Notes: generated by a model not told the origin, from the letters alone. A stretch of DNA of 64,000 nucleotides from Otatea glauca (GCA_036346275.1 CM070725.1:43834104-43898103); one strand, 5' to 3'; positions 23,027 through 34,350 are shown, counted from the stretch's first letter. Numbers and translations: made by a program.

Positions 23027-24346
23027 CTAAACAGCTTTCCAACTCTCTTTGCCAAGATTAGCTATGAATCTACTGACAACACTTAGTGCATGAGATAAAT
23101 CAGGACGAGAACAAACCATAGTATACATAAGAGAACCAACTGCACTGGAATATAAGACTCTAGACATGTACTCAATATCATCATCTGACTCTGAACATAA
23201 AGTTGAAGATAATCTGAAATGTGCAGCTAAAGGAGTACTCACTGGTTCTGCATCATGCATATTAAAGCAATGAAGGACCTTCTCAATATAACCTTGCTGA
23301 CTAAGGTATAATTTACCAGATTTCCTTGCTCTAATAATTTCCATGTCAAGAATTTTCTTTGCTGCACCTAAATCCTTCATCTCAAATTCATTACTCAATT
23401 GTGTCGTCAATTTAACTATTTCTAATTTATCTTTTGCAGCAATCAACATATCATCAACATAAAGAATCAAATATATAGCTGAACCATTAACAATCTTCAA
23501 GTAAACACAGCTATTATAATTAGACCGCTTAAAACCATGAGAGAGCATAAATGAGTCAAATTTCTTGTACCATTGTCTAGGAGATTGTTTCAAGCCATAA
23601 ACGGATTTCTTCAATCTACAAACAAGGTGTTCTTTTTCAAGAATAAGAAAACCTTCAGGTTGGTCAATATAAATATCTTCCTCTAGCTCCCCATGCAAGA
23701 ATGCAGTTTTAACATCTAATTGCTTAAGTTCATAATCATGCATGGCAATAATACTGAGTAGAGTGTGAATAGAACTATGCTTCACAACAGGAGAAAATAC
23801 ATCGTTGAAATCAATACCTAGAATCTGGCTATAACCTTTAGCAACCAACCTTGCTTTATACCTTGGTGAATCAGTAGGAGAAATACCTTCCTTTCTTTTG
23901 AAAATCCATTTACAACGAACAATCTTCTTATCTTTAGGCAATTTTACTAAATCCCAAGTACCTTTCTTTTCAAGTGACTCCATCTCATCTTGCATAGCGA
24001 TCATCCAATTTTTGCAATCAGCAGAGGTAATAGCCTCAACATAATTAGAAGGTTCTGCATTATTTTCAATTTCTTCTGCAACACTTAAAGCATAAGAAGC
24101 AATATCACATTCTTCAATAAACCTTTTAGGTGGATTAATAGACCTAAGAGGTCTGTCAATAGCAATAGAATGTTGTGGAGGCTGCACAACTGAAGAAGAA
24201 TGCTCAACAATGTGTAAATCATCAACAATAGATGCATCCTGAACATTTTCTGGTGTATGTTCTGAATCAATAAGGTGCTCCACCTGCACACTAGTTTTCT
24301 GATGTTTCTCAATAAGAACATTTGTATCCAATTTATTATTTAACAT
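23027..24346 (-). pseudogene. Copia reverse transcriptase segment
   Basis: An open stretch of 439 codons, the best preserved part of the element. Visible motifs are KYKARLVAKGYSQ, QLDVKTAFLHGEL (first catalytic Asp), GLKQSPRQWYKKFD and the YVDD active-site box in LILYVDDMLIAAKD. It ends where the RNase H begins, beyond the nested LTR. The family role is cDNA synthesis from retrotransposon RNA; the rest of the element is too damaged for autonomous function. Confidence 0.93.
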
Positions 24347-24631
24347 AACAGATTCATTAAAAATAATATTTCTACTGATAACAACCTTTTGTGTTTGAGG
24401 ATTCTACAATTTATAACCTTTAACACTAGATTTATAACCAAGAAAGATGCACTTAACAGCTCTAGGCTCTAATTTACCATTATCAACGTAAGCATAAGCA
24501 GTGCAACCAAAAACTCTCAATTGTGAATAATCAACTGGAGAACCAGACCATACCTCAATTGGAGTTTTCTTATCAATAGCAATGGAGGGTGAACGATTAA
24601 TGAGATAGCAAGCAGTGGAAACAGCTTTAGC

Positions 24632-25500
24632 CTAAAAACGCCTATGCAAACCAGCGTTAGACAACATATAACGGGCCTTTGAGATGATGGTTCTGTATAT
24701 ACGCTCAGCTACACCGTTTTGTCGTGGAATATGAGGAACAGTGTAGTGTCTCACAATATCTTCAGACTTGCAATATGAATTAAATACATCAGAACAGAAT
24801 TCCATTCCATTATCAGTACAAAGTTTCTTTATCTTCTTTTCAGGTTGCTTTTCAATCATAACCTTCCACTCTTTAAATGCTGAAAATGCTTCTGATTTAT
24901 GCTTCAAGAAATAAGGCTAGACTATTCTAGAATAATCATCAATAATTGTTAACATATAACGAGCTCCTCTAAAAGAAGTCTTACGAGATGGTCCCCATAA
25001 ATCAGAATGCACATAATCAAGAATACCTTCTGTAGTATGAACAGAAGTGTTAAATTTCACCCTTCTATGTTTACCAAATATGCAATGCTCACAGAAATCT
25101 ATTTTTTCACTGTTATATCCATCAAAAAGTCCTTTTTTACTCAATACTGCCAAACCCTGTCCACTTATATGCCCAAGACGCTTGTGCCAAAGATTAGCAA
25201 TATCAGGTGATGAATGTGAAGAAACAAAGACATCACGTGTAATTGTAGTGCCTTGTAGACGATATAAATTGGCAGATTTCAAATCACCTTTCATAACAAT
25301 AAGAGAACCTTTTGATACCTTCAAAATTCCATTACCACCGGAATACTTATACCCTTTAGAGTCAAGAGTACTCAAAGAAATGAGATTCCTTGTCATACCT
25401 AGAACGTGCCTCACATCTGTCAAAATTCTAATAATACCATCATGCATCTTGATTTGAACAGATCCAATGCCAACAATAGGACGTGGCAAATCATCATCAT
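24632..25500 (-). pseudogene. Copia integrase and pre-integrase segment
   Basis: Two pieces. The piece at 24917-25489 carries the gag-pre-integrase zinc-binding pattern (LWHKRLGHIS, then FCEHCIFGKHRRV) and the start of the integrase core (YVHSDLWGPS with a catalytic Asp). After a stop, 24632-24907 continues with LCTDNGMEFCS (second Asp) and RQNGVAERI (catalytic Glu). Missense changes are mild, but stops and a junction break at 24908-24916 disable it. Confidence 0.9.
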
Positions 25501-26605
25501 CCTAACAGAACCAGCATCTTTAACAGACTCAAAAGTGATGAATCAATCTCTATTAATGCATATATGAAAAGAAGCAGCTGAATCAATAATCCATTCATCA
25601 CCACTACTTGCACATCCAGCAAAAGCAACAAGAGTCTCACCATCAGAACTACTATCAGTAGTAGCAACAGAAGCATTACCTTCCTCATCAGATTTACCTT
25701 TTGGCTTATCGGTGTCGTTCCTCTTTTATTTGTTCTTTAACTTGTAACATTCAGATGTCATGATTATTTTTCTTACAATACCTACAAATTTTTCTTTACG
25801 TCTGGACTTAGGCTCTTGTAATTGTTTGAACTTCTGCCTCTATATCCATTATTTGATTTCTTTTATTTTGTCCGTCCACGAACAGACAAAGCTTCGCCAT
25901 GCGAACTGGAACTTTCAGAAGACACCATTAATTTCATCTTTTCTATTGCATGTAAGGTCTCATAAACTTCAGCAACAGTTAGTGTGTCACGGCTATATAG
26001 AATAGTTTCTCTAAAATTTGAAAATGACGGAAGCAAGGAACACAAAAGAATAAGACCTAGATCCTCATCTTCAAATTTTATCTTCATAGATTCAAGGTCA
26101 GAAACAATCTCCTTGAAGGTTGATAGGTGATTCTACACGGAACCACCCTCTTGCAACTTGTGCGAAAATAATTTCATCTTCACATGCATCTTGCTAGTAA
26201 GATCCTTGGACATGCAAATTGATTCCAACTTTAACCACAAAGCAACTGCAGATTTTTCCTGCAAAACCTCTTGCAAAATATTTTTTGATAAATGAAGATG
26301 AATTTGAGTTAAAGCCTTATGATCTTTTCTTTTTTCTTCATAAGTCCAAGTATTTTGATCTTTGTTTCAAATTTATCAAGCGCATCATCCAGATCAGTAT
26401 GCGCAAGAATAGCTCTCATTTTGACTTGCCATAGAGAAAACCTGATGTCACGGTCTAGCAGAGGAATATCATACTTCAATGAGGCTATAATGCAAATAAA
26501 TATGCTTAAGTGCACAAGCAGAAAAAAATTTGGCTGAAAAATGAGCTTCTCGTAAAATTCCTGATACGTGAACTGGGAGCACGTAGCAATAATGATATGA
26601 AGCAT
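25497..26605 (-). pseudogene. Copia gag with zinc knuckle, broken
   Basis: The N-terminal part (26309-26605) reads LLDRDIRFSLWQVKMRAIL, the conserved copia gag start. The piece at 25863-26087 reads LILLCSLLPSFSNFRETIL, the middle of gag. At about 25745-25785 a CCHC knuckle is visible as CRYCKKNNHDI, then a one-base shift, then ECYKLK. Stops separate the pieces. Confidence 0.85.
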
Positions 26606-27210
26606 GTGTAACTGTCGGGTGTGCGAAGCAATTTGCTTTGGCTGACGTCAGCGGTGCGGGTCCCAGGTGCGGGTGATGGAGGATCTTCTGCGACCGGGAC
26701 TCTGCGGTCAGATCCATGCTCGTCGGGAGCCTAACGGTCGAGCGACGCAGGGTACAGAGCGACGACGATGGTCGGCAGCACGACAGTGACGGCGATGACG
26801 ACGGCGTCGACTGGCGACCGGTCGACGAAGAGCGGCACTCGATGAGGTGCCGGGCTGCGGAGCGCGTGGTGGCCGGTGCGGAGCGACGGACGGCGACGCG
26901 CGACGAGGAACCGGGTGATGGCGAAGCGAAGAGAGGCGGCGCGGATGAGAAGGAGCAGCCGACGTCGGGCGCGAAGAAAATCGATGGCGGATCAAAGCGG
27001 CCGTTGCCGGACGCGGAGAGTGACTTCAGCCGGCGGACGGCGGAGCGCGCCAGGAGCCGAACTGATGGAGCGCAGCCGGAGGCGATGCGCCGAGCGGTGG
27101 CGCGTCGGGAGGACCGGCGCGGCGAACGAGGAGACCGACGACCAAATCGGAAGATGAACAGTCGCCCGAGCCGATCCGATCTTAATTTTTTTTCTCGTGA
27201 TTTATCTGGA
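26606..27210 (-). other. GC-rich leader between primer site and gag of the copia element
   Basis: About 600 bp of markedly GC-rich sequence in an otherwise AT-rich element. Long frames on both strands are Ser/Arg/Pro-rich and show no domain. It could be a native leader or captured host sequence; no boundary repeats were seen. Confidence 0.5.
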
Positions 27211-27212
27211 AG

Positions 27213-27224
27213 CTCTGATACCAC
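27213..27224 (-). other. tRNA-iMet primer-binding site
   Basis: On the minus strand the bases just inside the LTR read TGGTATCAGAGC, the standard match to the 3' end of initiator methionine tRNA used to prime copia reverse transcription. This fixes the orientation and the inner edge of the 5' LTR at 27226. Confidence 0.93.
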
Positions 27225-27225
27225 T

Positions 27226-28446
27226 TGTTGTAAAATCACGTACAAAGAAATCAAACACGACACAGATTTTTACGTGAAAAACTTTTGCGGGGAAAAAACC
27301 ACGGACGCCAATCAGCGATCTCACTATTTTGAGGAATTGGGTACAAACGTAGGGGATTACTGTCGGCGTTTTCGAGCGCCGGCAAGTAAATTTGTAAGTC
27401 TAGGGGGTCGCGCGTTCCACTCCCTGAATGGTTAGACTCGTGAGTCCAAGATGTATCTTGATTGGTGAAAGTCCCTACTCCGATTCGGATGGCGTATTGT
27501 ATTGCTTTTTGCACTATGTTTTTACAGACGAGGCCCTAAATGACTTAGTCTCCTCGTGTTCTTATGTCTCACTCTCCCCTCTCGCCCTCCCTTAATCGTT
27601 TAGTCCGCCTCCTTTTATCTGAAGGAAGGGCGGGTTACATCGAGAGTTGGGGAAGAGCGAGGTGACCTATGTTAGAGCTCCGGTCCTTTGTCACGTGGAT
27701 CGGTCGCCACCCGTCTTGCCCATGCTGGGTTGATAGCCTTGGTGGTCAGGGAGGTTAGGTATTCCCCGGGAAATAGCGTACTTGCCCTCTGTGATCCTTG
27801 CGAATCGCCGACGTCCGATGCGTGGCGTTGGTCCGTCTCGGGAGGAGCGTGCGCTCGTCTTGTCGTGGATCGGTTGATGGGGTGGAAGCTTTGTCTTCGC
27901 GATCACGGATCTTCTTGGGAAGGAGCCACCGCCTTGTATAGTCACTCTGATTGACCTTATTCGGGGGTACGTGGCGGTAGGCCGACGAGGACCTAACACG
28001 CGGCCCTCGGCGTCCGTCACCTTGGTTCGGTCGGAGTCGGGGGATCCCACCCCGCCAAGAGGGTCGGGAGCGCTGTCCGGTCGGAGTCGGGAGATCCCGC
28101 CCCGCCTAGAGGGGGTCAGGAGCGCTGTCCGGTCGGATTCGCTTCCCCTGGCTGGTCGGGAGCGGATGTCTTGTGCGGTCTCGCAGGCGATTCGGTCGGT
28201 GGCGGGCCGGGCGCGGCCTGTTGGGCTGGAGATATGCTTGAGGCCGCTGGCTCGTCGTTTCGGGCTGTTGGGGTACCCCTGTTATTAGTATTCGTCAATT
28301 ACAATGAGCCATCCACTCTTCCCGTGCGGCTTACAAGAGGTATTTATAAGGATGACAAATCAACTCGAGTCTAATATAAGCTACACCGAAATATGGGCTA
28401 AATGCGTCCCTAAAGCCCAAAAAGAAATTCGGATCAACACCCAATA
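27226..28446 (-). repeat. Copia 5' LTR, split by a solo LTR
   Basis: The outer parts 27226-27360 and 28303-28446 align end to end with 19608-19886. The 5' terminus is mutated (TATTGG in place of TGTTAA). It is interrupted by the LTR at 27361-28297 with ATTAC duplicated on both sides. Confidence 0.9.
27361..28297 (+). mobile_element. Gypsy-type solo LTR (937 bp) inside the copia 5' LTR
   Basis: Begins TGTCGGCGTTTTCGAGCG and ends GGGGTACCCCTGTTATTAG, then TATTCGTCA. It is flanked by a perfect 5-bp duplication, ATTAC (27356-27360 and 28298-28302). The TGTCGGCG start and GGTACCCC near the end are common in Ty3/gypsy LTRs of grasses. Two near-identical phrases, GGTCGGAGTCGGG(A/G)GATCCC, are tandem at about 28026 and 28079. 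Confidence 0.9.
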
Positions 28447-28451
28447 GTTTC

Positions 28452-29440
28452 GGTGGGGAGTATCAGTTGCACATGGGACGGAGATCCAGTTACAACTTAA
28501 GCAGATGCACATAGACCGTTGGATAAAAACAAACGGTCCAAATATTTATGGAATACTGTTCAAAAACATTGTGTCAATTTTTCATCGCAGAAAATATTGT
28601 ACAAAATTACTGTAGCGGCACACTATTGGACGATCCGGACCGTTCGTTAGCTCGATCGATGGCTCTGAGAATCGAAGATGCTTAAGTTACCGTCCCCATG
28701 ATAACTGTAGGGGAACTCTATCCCCACATATGGATGCCAGACCCAGCCGCACATGCACCAAAAAAAATTAATCTAAACTTTTGAAACCAAAACCTTTTAA
28801 ATTGAAAGTTTTCTGAGTTGAATCTTTCTGATTTGAAATTTTTGATTTAAAACTTTTTGAGTTGAAACTTTCTAATACGGAATTTTCTAAGTTGAAAATT
28901 TTTAATTTAATTTTTTAGTTGAAAATTTTTAGTCGGATTTTTTTTCGATTTGAAAATTCCTATTTAAAATTTTCTAATTTTAGTTTTTTTGTGTTGGAGA
29001 AGATGGAAGGGAGTTGGAGAAAGGTTACCTTAAACTAGTCATACCCCTACACTGAAATTGGGGTAAATGTTTAATGCGTATAGAGGATGTGCACACATGT
29101 AGATGGTGTGAGTGGTGGTATGTGTTAAGTATGTGCGTGTGTCTTATACTCTAGAAAAAAAATGTAGCCATCTTGGTCAGACATTCATTTCGTCAGTCTG
29201 TTTCTTATTTTACAAACTACATATATTGTATACGGCAAGCAGAGGCCCAATCAGCCCAGCTTTTTTTAATAATCCAAAAAAATTTACAGAATTAACATGC
29301 TAATTTTTTTTTACAAAAATTAACCTCTACCGTTGTTTTGAACGGTAACATACCGATGTGGCTGCCACGCAAGCTCTCTGTGTGACAGAGAACCTTTCTC
29401 CTGTTCAACTAGTAATGAAGGGAGTAAAAAAACACTAAGA
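28452..29440. other. Intergenic with an AT-rich degenerate tandem array
   Basis: No gene. 28785-28995 is built from repeats of roughly 14-16 bp of the type TTGAAACTTTTTGA / TTGAAAATTTTTAA. Confidence 0.6.
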
Positions 29441-29547
29441 GGTTGTTTGAATTAGATATATTTTATTAAAATGTTTTGAGGTCTTATTTAAATTTAAATT
29501 AAATCTTATAAACTTCTAAAAAAATACCACTCATCTAAACAGAGTCC
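29441..29547. mobile_element. Small MITE-like repeat
   Basis: GGTTGTTTGAATTAGAT at the left and, read inward from the right, GACTCTGTTTAGATGAG form an imperfect inverted pair. About 107 bp, no coding. Target duplication not resolved. Confidence 0.4.
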
Positions 29548-29629
29548 AATATATTGATAAGAGGATGGAAGGAAACGAAAAACGAGGAAGAAATATTTAG
29601 AGCGCGGGCTCCTCGTGGACTCAGCTAGA

Positions 29630-30073
29630 AGCGCACGCGTTTAACACTTGCTCCTCCTCCTGCCCGGCAGAACACGACCCGCGAAAGCTCCGCCACAGCC
29701 GGTGCGACGACCTTGGTTGCTCCGATGCGCCCATCCCGACGGGTCTCACTTCTTTCCGTGCCCAGTTCCACTGGTCAGGCCTGAAAAGAAACTTTTCACC
29801 GTGGTTCACGTCGGACGCGAGCGCGGTCGCGGTGGAGCGCGAGTGGTGGCGCGGAAACAACCTGTTCGTGCTCAAGAATGTTCCTTTTCGCCTTGGGACA
29901 CGCGAGCGGGATAGTGATCCCGATCGTCCTGGACTGGGCGTTCGGCAGCTCGCCGTGGGCGGAAGCCGCCAAGAGACCTGATTATGGGTGCATCAGCAAC
30001 AACAGCGAGTGCCTCAACTCCACAGGCAACGCCTACGGCTACGTCTGCCGGTGCAGGCACGGCTACGAATTAC
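29630..30073 (+). pseudogene. Wall-associated kinase (WAK) ectodomain fragment
   Basis: The frame starting near 29630 reads SDAPIPTGLTSFRAQFHW and TSDASAVAVEREWWRGNNLF, typical of the WAK galacturonan-binding region. A one-base shift near 29890-29905 changes frame to GIVIPIVLDWAFGSS and then an EGF-like piece with regularly spaced cysteines (YGCISNNSECLNSTGNA, YVCRCRHGYE). WAKs are plasma-membrane receptors that sense pectin; here there is no signal peptide, transmembrane segment or kinase domain. The similarity stops abruptly at about 30073 and EF-hand gene sequence begins. Recognition is from recalled family sequence. Confidence 0.75.
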
Positions 30074-30074
30074 G

Positions 30075-30535
30075 TGAGGGGTGGGTCCGTGGAGACGGGG
30101 GCACTATCAATCGTGGACGACGATGGCGCCTTCAACTCGTCGGTGGACGGCCGGTTCGCGACGCTCGACGTCGACCTCGACGGTCTGCTGTCCTACGCGG
30201 AGGTGGACGGGGAGCTGATGACCCTGAGGGTCCTCGAGAGGCACTTCGGCGTCGACGAGGCGGCCGCGGGCCCCGACGAGCTCGTGGAGCATTACCGCGG
30301 CCTATTCGAGCGGTTCAACCGGGACGGCGACGGCAAGGGGGACCTGCACGAGTTCCCGGCGAAGATGAGAGAGGTCATGCTCGCGGTGGCCAACGGGCTC
30401 GGTTTCCTGCCGGTGCAGATGATCATCGAGGAAGGCAGCTTCCTGAAGGTGGCCGTCGACAGGGAGCTCGGCCAGCTCGCTAAAGCGGCAAGTGCAAACA
30501 CCAGTACTTTGTTTGGACCAGACTTGAGCATTGGG
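30075..30535 (+). pseudogene. EF-hand calcium-binding protein fragment fused to the WAK fragment
   Basis: The frame reads DDDGAFNSSVDGRFATLDVD, then DLDGLLSYAEVDGELM (first EF-hand loop), HFGVDEAAAGPDELVEHYRG, NRDGDGKGDLHEFPAKMRE (second EF-hand loop), and ends ANGLGFLPVQMIIEEGSFLK and DRELGQLAKAA. This matches most of a two-EF-hand plant protein whose native copy would begin with its own Met; here the expected N-terminus is replaced by WAK sequence and no ATG is appropriately placed. The frame stays open to a TGA at about 30560, but the last 20 codons are repeat-derived. Probably a captured or duplicated fragment rather than a working gene. Confidence 0.72.
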
Positions 30536-31165
30536 TCTGCTTTTTTGGGCCGGCCTACGTGACACGAATGATAGGATCATATCAAGCCTCGCAATCGGTA
30601 CGATAGACGGTACAACATGACACGCTTGTATAGGTCGTGTTTGAGTCAGCGTGGCACGAAACAGACCCGATGAACCTAAAGTAGACACGACACGCTGCAA
30701 TGCGTTCTGCCGTGACATTGAGTCATGTTGTGACTCGCCCTACGGCCGTCGGCTTTTGTCCTCGCATATGGAGAAAAGGGGAGATAAAGGAGATGCTAAA
30801 AGGTAGAGAATGGAGACCGGAGAGTACATGCTCACTGACACCGAGTACGTGCACCGAGCGTAAGGTTTTTAATGAGGCAACAACTCTGTATCTGTTCAAG
30901 AATGAATAAAATTTAGTTCATTTTCTTCCAAAAATTGTGTCAACTGCTTCAACTTCGTACGTCTCTGACTCCTTTTCTCTCGTTGCAATAGTGCAAATGA
31001 GTTGAGCCTTAGTCGACACGGCACGAATCGCAAATGAATCATGCTTAGGCTCGTCGAAAATGAGTCAAGCTGGCATAGCATGGCACGGTGGGTCGATCAG
31101 ACCATGGTAGCACGACACAGTTCAAGCACGTAGCCGGGCTGGCACGACACAATGCCTACTCTACT
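30536..31165. mobile_element. Repeat rich in GGCACGACAC words, probably a non-autonomous transposon
   Basis: The left part starts GGGCCGGCCTACGTGACACG. The right part, read inward, has GTGTCGTGCCAGCCCGG and GGCTACGTG. Words such as GGCACGA, CACGACACG and GAGTCA recur throughout. The inverted pattern suggests a DNA element, but the ends do not give a clean target duplication. Confidence 0.45.
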
Positions 31166-31633
31166 ACTTTGGAGTAAAAACTAAATCTCATTTCTAATGT
31201 GTCGCCGATTCGTAACAGCAAATTTTTTATTGAGCTACTGCACTGACCGCATTGTAACTTATTTATGTATTATTTCTTCACATAGGTGATGGCGCTATGT
31301 AATGCAATTCAATTCTTTTTTTTAAAACAAGGTAATTCGATGGGGAGATTGTAGATTTGTATGACTGAAACAGCTTATCTTTAGGAACAGGTAGCATGAA
31401 ACAGACTTGATCAATATCTAGTTAAAAGAGGCAGGGGTTGTCGTTATATACTCCGATTTAAAGTTTAATTAAAGCAGCAGTTCACAAAATTATACCCCTA
31501 AGCACAGTTGTGTAAAAATTAACTTTACATACAGGAGAGTAGAGCCAATAGTGTACTACGGCTGTTCTGCCCAGGCAGCAGCAGGGCTGCAATGCATGTT
31601 CTGCTCACGGTTCCCGGGCCTTCGCGTGGTTGC
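31166..31633. other. Intergenic / AGT1 3' UTR
   Basis: AT-rich sequence downstream of the AGT1 stop codon (minus strand). It should hold the 3' UTR; the poly(A) site is not defined. Confidence 0.5.
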
Positions 31634-33270
31634 TCAGATCCTGGACGGGATCAGAGGCGTCGAATTCGACAGGTAGGCCGCCGCGGCTGCAACGCCGCTG
31701 CCGAGCTTCACCTGGTACCCGACGTCCCTGAGCACCATCTCCACTCCACCCAGGCACCCCAGCAATTGCAGCTGCAGAGTTCATTTGTCACACACACGAA
31801 CGAGGAACAACACGCGGTGATCCTCATCGCAAATTGCAATGCAATGCAGCGTATGCGTGTAGATTGCAAGAAAAAAAAGGCAGGGTGCAAATACAGAGTA
31901 CACGTACCTCATTGAGGTTGCCCAGGTGGCCAATCCTGAACACCTTGCCGGCCACCTTGTTGAGGCCGAGGCCTAGGCTGAGGTTGTACCGCTTCCAGGC
32001 GTGCTTGACGATCTCGGAGCTGTCGATGTAGGGCGGCACGACGACGGCGGTCACCGTGTCGCTGAACCACTCCTCCTTCTGGGTGCAGTTCTTGAGCCCC
32101 CACGCATCCACAGCCAGCCTGCGCACGCAGCAACAAGCCAACAACACATAATAATTAAGCTCATCGATTGGTGTTCTGGTCGAATTGAAGTGCTAATTGA
32201 TCACGTTGGAGCAACTGATAATCATATGGATGGACCTTGTTGCTGTGCCCAGGCGGGTGTGCCTCTTGATGACGTTGTCGAGGCCCTCCTCGAAGATGAG
32301 GTCGAGGGCGGTGCGGAGGCCGTAGAGGAGCTGGATGGAGGGGGTGTAGGGCCAGTAGGTGCCCATCTTGTAGAACTTGAGGTAGTCCTTCCAGTCGAAG
32401 AAGACGCGAACCGACTTGGCCGTCTTGCTGGCCTCCAGCGCCTTGGGGCTCGCGCACACGATGCCCAGCCCCGTCGGCAGCGACAGCGCCTTCTGCGACC
32501 CCGTCAGCGCCACGTCCACGCCCCACTCGTCCATGCGGAAGTCCAACGCGCAAATCGACGACACGCCGTCCACCAGCAGCAGCGCCGGGTGCCGGTACGC
32601 GTCTGCACCAATGCAAGTGTGTTCAAGCGTACGTAAGAGACGTCAAAAACTTATCAAATCAAGAGTGATAACATGTTGTCATGATGGTGGTGGGTGCGGA
32701 CCGAGGAGCTTGCGCACGGCGGCGAGGTTGTTGGTGACGCCGGTGGCGGTCTCGTTGTGGACGATGCAGACAGCCTTGATGGTGTGGAGGGGGTCCTGGC
32801 GGAGCTTGGACTCGAGGGTGGCGAGGTCGGCGCCCTGGCCCCAGTCGCTCTCCACCACGTCCACCTTGAAGTTGAGTCGCTGCTGCTGGTCGATCCACAG
32901 CAGGCTGAACTGCCCGATCAGGAAGGACACGATCCGGTCGCCCGGAGATAGCGTGTTCGTCAGCGCGCTCTCCCACGCGCCGGTCCCTGCGCCACGCCAA
33001 AACCACTCATTTTTCGCACGATGACGAGTACGTGGAGAATGGATCCAGCAGCCGTCGGTACTCACCGGTGGTGGGGAAGAGGAAGGGGGTGCCGGTGGTG
33101 GTCTTGAAGATCTTCTTGACGTCCTCCAGGAGGGTCTTGGTTAGCGCCGGCACGGCCGGCGAGCGGTAGTCCTCATTCTGCCGGTTCATGGCGCGGATCA
33201 CCGGGTCCGGGATGTTCACCGGCCCGGGGACGAACAGGTGGTTCCGGCCAGGCCCGTACACGTAGTCCAT
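31634..33270 (-). CDS. AGT1: Serine:glyoxylate aminotransferase, peroxisomal
   Basis: Five coding exons: 33270-33066, 32986-32702, 32602-32236, 32118-31908, 31771-31634. All introns are GT-AG, phases agree, and the sum is 1,206 nt for 401 residues, the usual plant AGT1 length. It is a PLP class V aminotransferase that converts serine and glyoxylate to hydroxypyruvate and glycine in leaf peroxisomes, a core photorespiration step. Visible are the N-terminal GRNHLFVPGPVNIPDPV, the substrate/PLP region around DGVSSICALDFRMDEW, and the PLP lysine in TGSQKALSLP at residue 201. The C-terminus is Ser-Arg-Ile, the atypical PTS1 known from plant AGT1. The start is the first ATG after the 5'UTR acceptor and gives the family N-terminus MDYVYGPGRN. 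No broken residues were seen. Confidence 0.97.
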
Positions 33271-33273
33271 CTT

Positions 33274-34330
33274 GCTGAGATACGGACAGTAAAAAACCAG
33301 ACGCTCCGCGGTTAAATTTGTTGTTAGTAGTGGACCTGGATGGTTTGGCTACAAGTTGGAAATATGAGGTAAGAGAGCACGGGCTCTATGGCCCAAATAT
33401 TTGGCCCCACAATATATGGGCTCCAATGATAAGAAGGCTGTCTCTTTTTGGGTAGTATATAAACTCAATTTTTATGCTAAGCAAGAGCCCATTAACATTT
33501 AGCCCCCACAGAGGATCCTTTTTTTTCTGAAACTTTTTTAGAACTGAAAGAGTTCTCTCATTTTTTCCTCTCAAAAAAAGAAAGAAAGAAAGTGTTATAT
33601 TTTCAGTGTTCCTCTTGACAAAAAAATCTTTCACTGGCGAAAACATGACCTATAACATGCCTTCAAATATTATAAAGGGTCCCTATTTGCAAAAACATTT
33701 CATGTTCCTTTTTGAATTGCACTACCGAGTGTAATTTGTTTGTTAGTTCTTTGAGGCTAAATATAACAGTACTCCTTTGATCGAAAATCAGGAGTACTTG
33801 CTAGTTGTACTCATGCAGAAGAGTTTATCAACCTAGGACAATTCGCTTGTCAAGGAAGATATTTGTTGGCATGCTGATCCTAGAACAAAACATTAAGCTG
33901 CAGCCCCATGACATGGCAGAACACCACATGCTTATCCCCACGACAATATTCAGAAACATCCTAATCAAATCATGCGCTATTTTCTCTTTGTTTGTAACAA
34001 TAGAACTGAAGAACGAAACGAACAAAACAGAACCATTCCTGTTCTTCCCTAACACAATACTACTATTCTTTGCAAATTTCTCCAAACAGCCCTAACAACA
34101 TCGATATTGCACTGAAATGTATCTTTTCTGCACTGGAAAAGTTAACTGCTGGAGCTTTGATGCCTATGATCAACCAGTATACTTTTACACATGAAACTGC
34201 AAGAGAAACGGAGATGTACCTGATCCCTGTGTGCTCCCTTCAGCAGTAGACAGGAGGAGGGGGTTGGGAAGGAGAAGTGGTTTTCGCTCGTACGAGAAAG
34301 AAATACGTGCGAAGGAGAGGAGGCTGGGGG
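33274..34330 (-). other. AGT1 non-coding exon and 5'UTR intron
   Basis: On the minus strand a leader of about 100 nt (34330-34220) ends in a strong donor, GATCAG|GTACAT (GT at 34219-34218). A TATCTCAG acceptor lies four bases before the AGT1 ATG, at about 33275. The implied intron is about 0.94 kb, AT-rich, and interrupts the 5' UTR only. Inferred from splice consensus. Confidence 0.6.
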
Positions 34331-34350
34331 GTAGGATAGGGTGATGAAGG

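Larger units (their letters stand above)
19608..28446 (-). mobile_element. Decayed Ty1-copia retrotransposon with two nested solo LTRs
   Basis: The element lies on the minus strand: 5' LTR at the right, 3' LTR at 19608-19886. Flanks are ATTTC (19603-19607) and GTTTC (28447-28451), a 4/5 target duplication. Removing the two foreign solo LTRs (20507-23018, 27361-28297) and their duplications leaves about 5.4 kb, a normal copia length. Order along the minus strand is LTR, primer site, GC-rich leader, gag, zinc knuckle, integrase, reverse transcriptase, RNase H, polypurine tract, LTR. Integrase before reverse transcriptase is the copia order. Every open segment is interrupted by stops or shifts, so it is inactive. 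Confidence 0.95.

Noticed and set aside
26716..27435. 239-codon plus-strand frame
   Set aside because: Antisense to the copia leader and LTR; an effect of GC-rich composition.
32001..33024. Plus-strand frames of about 200 codons
   Set aside because: Antisense shadows of AGT1 exons.
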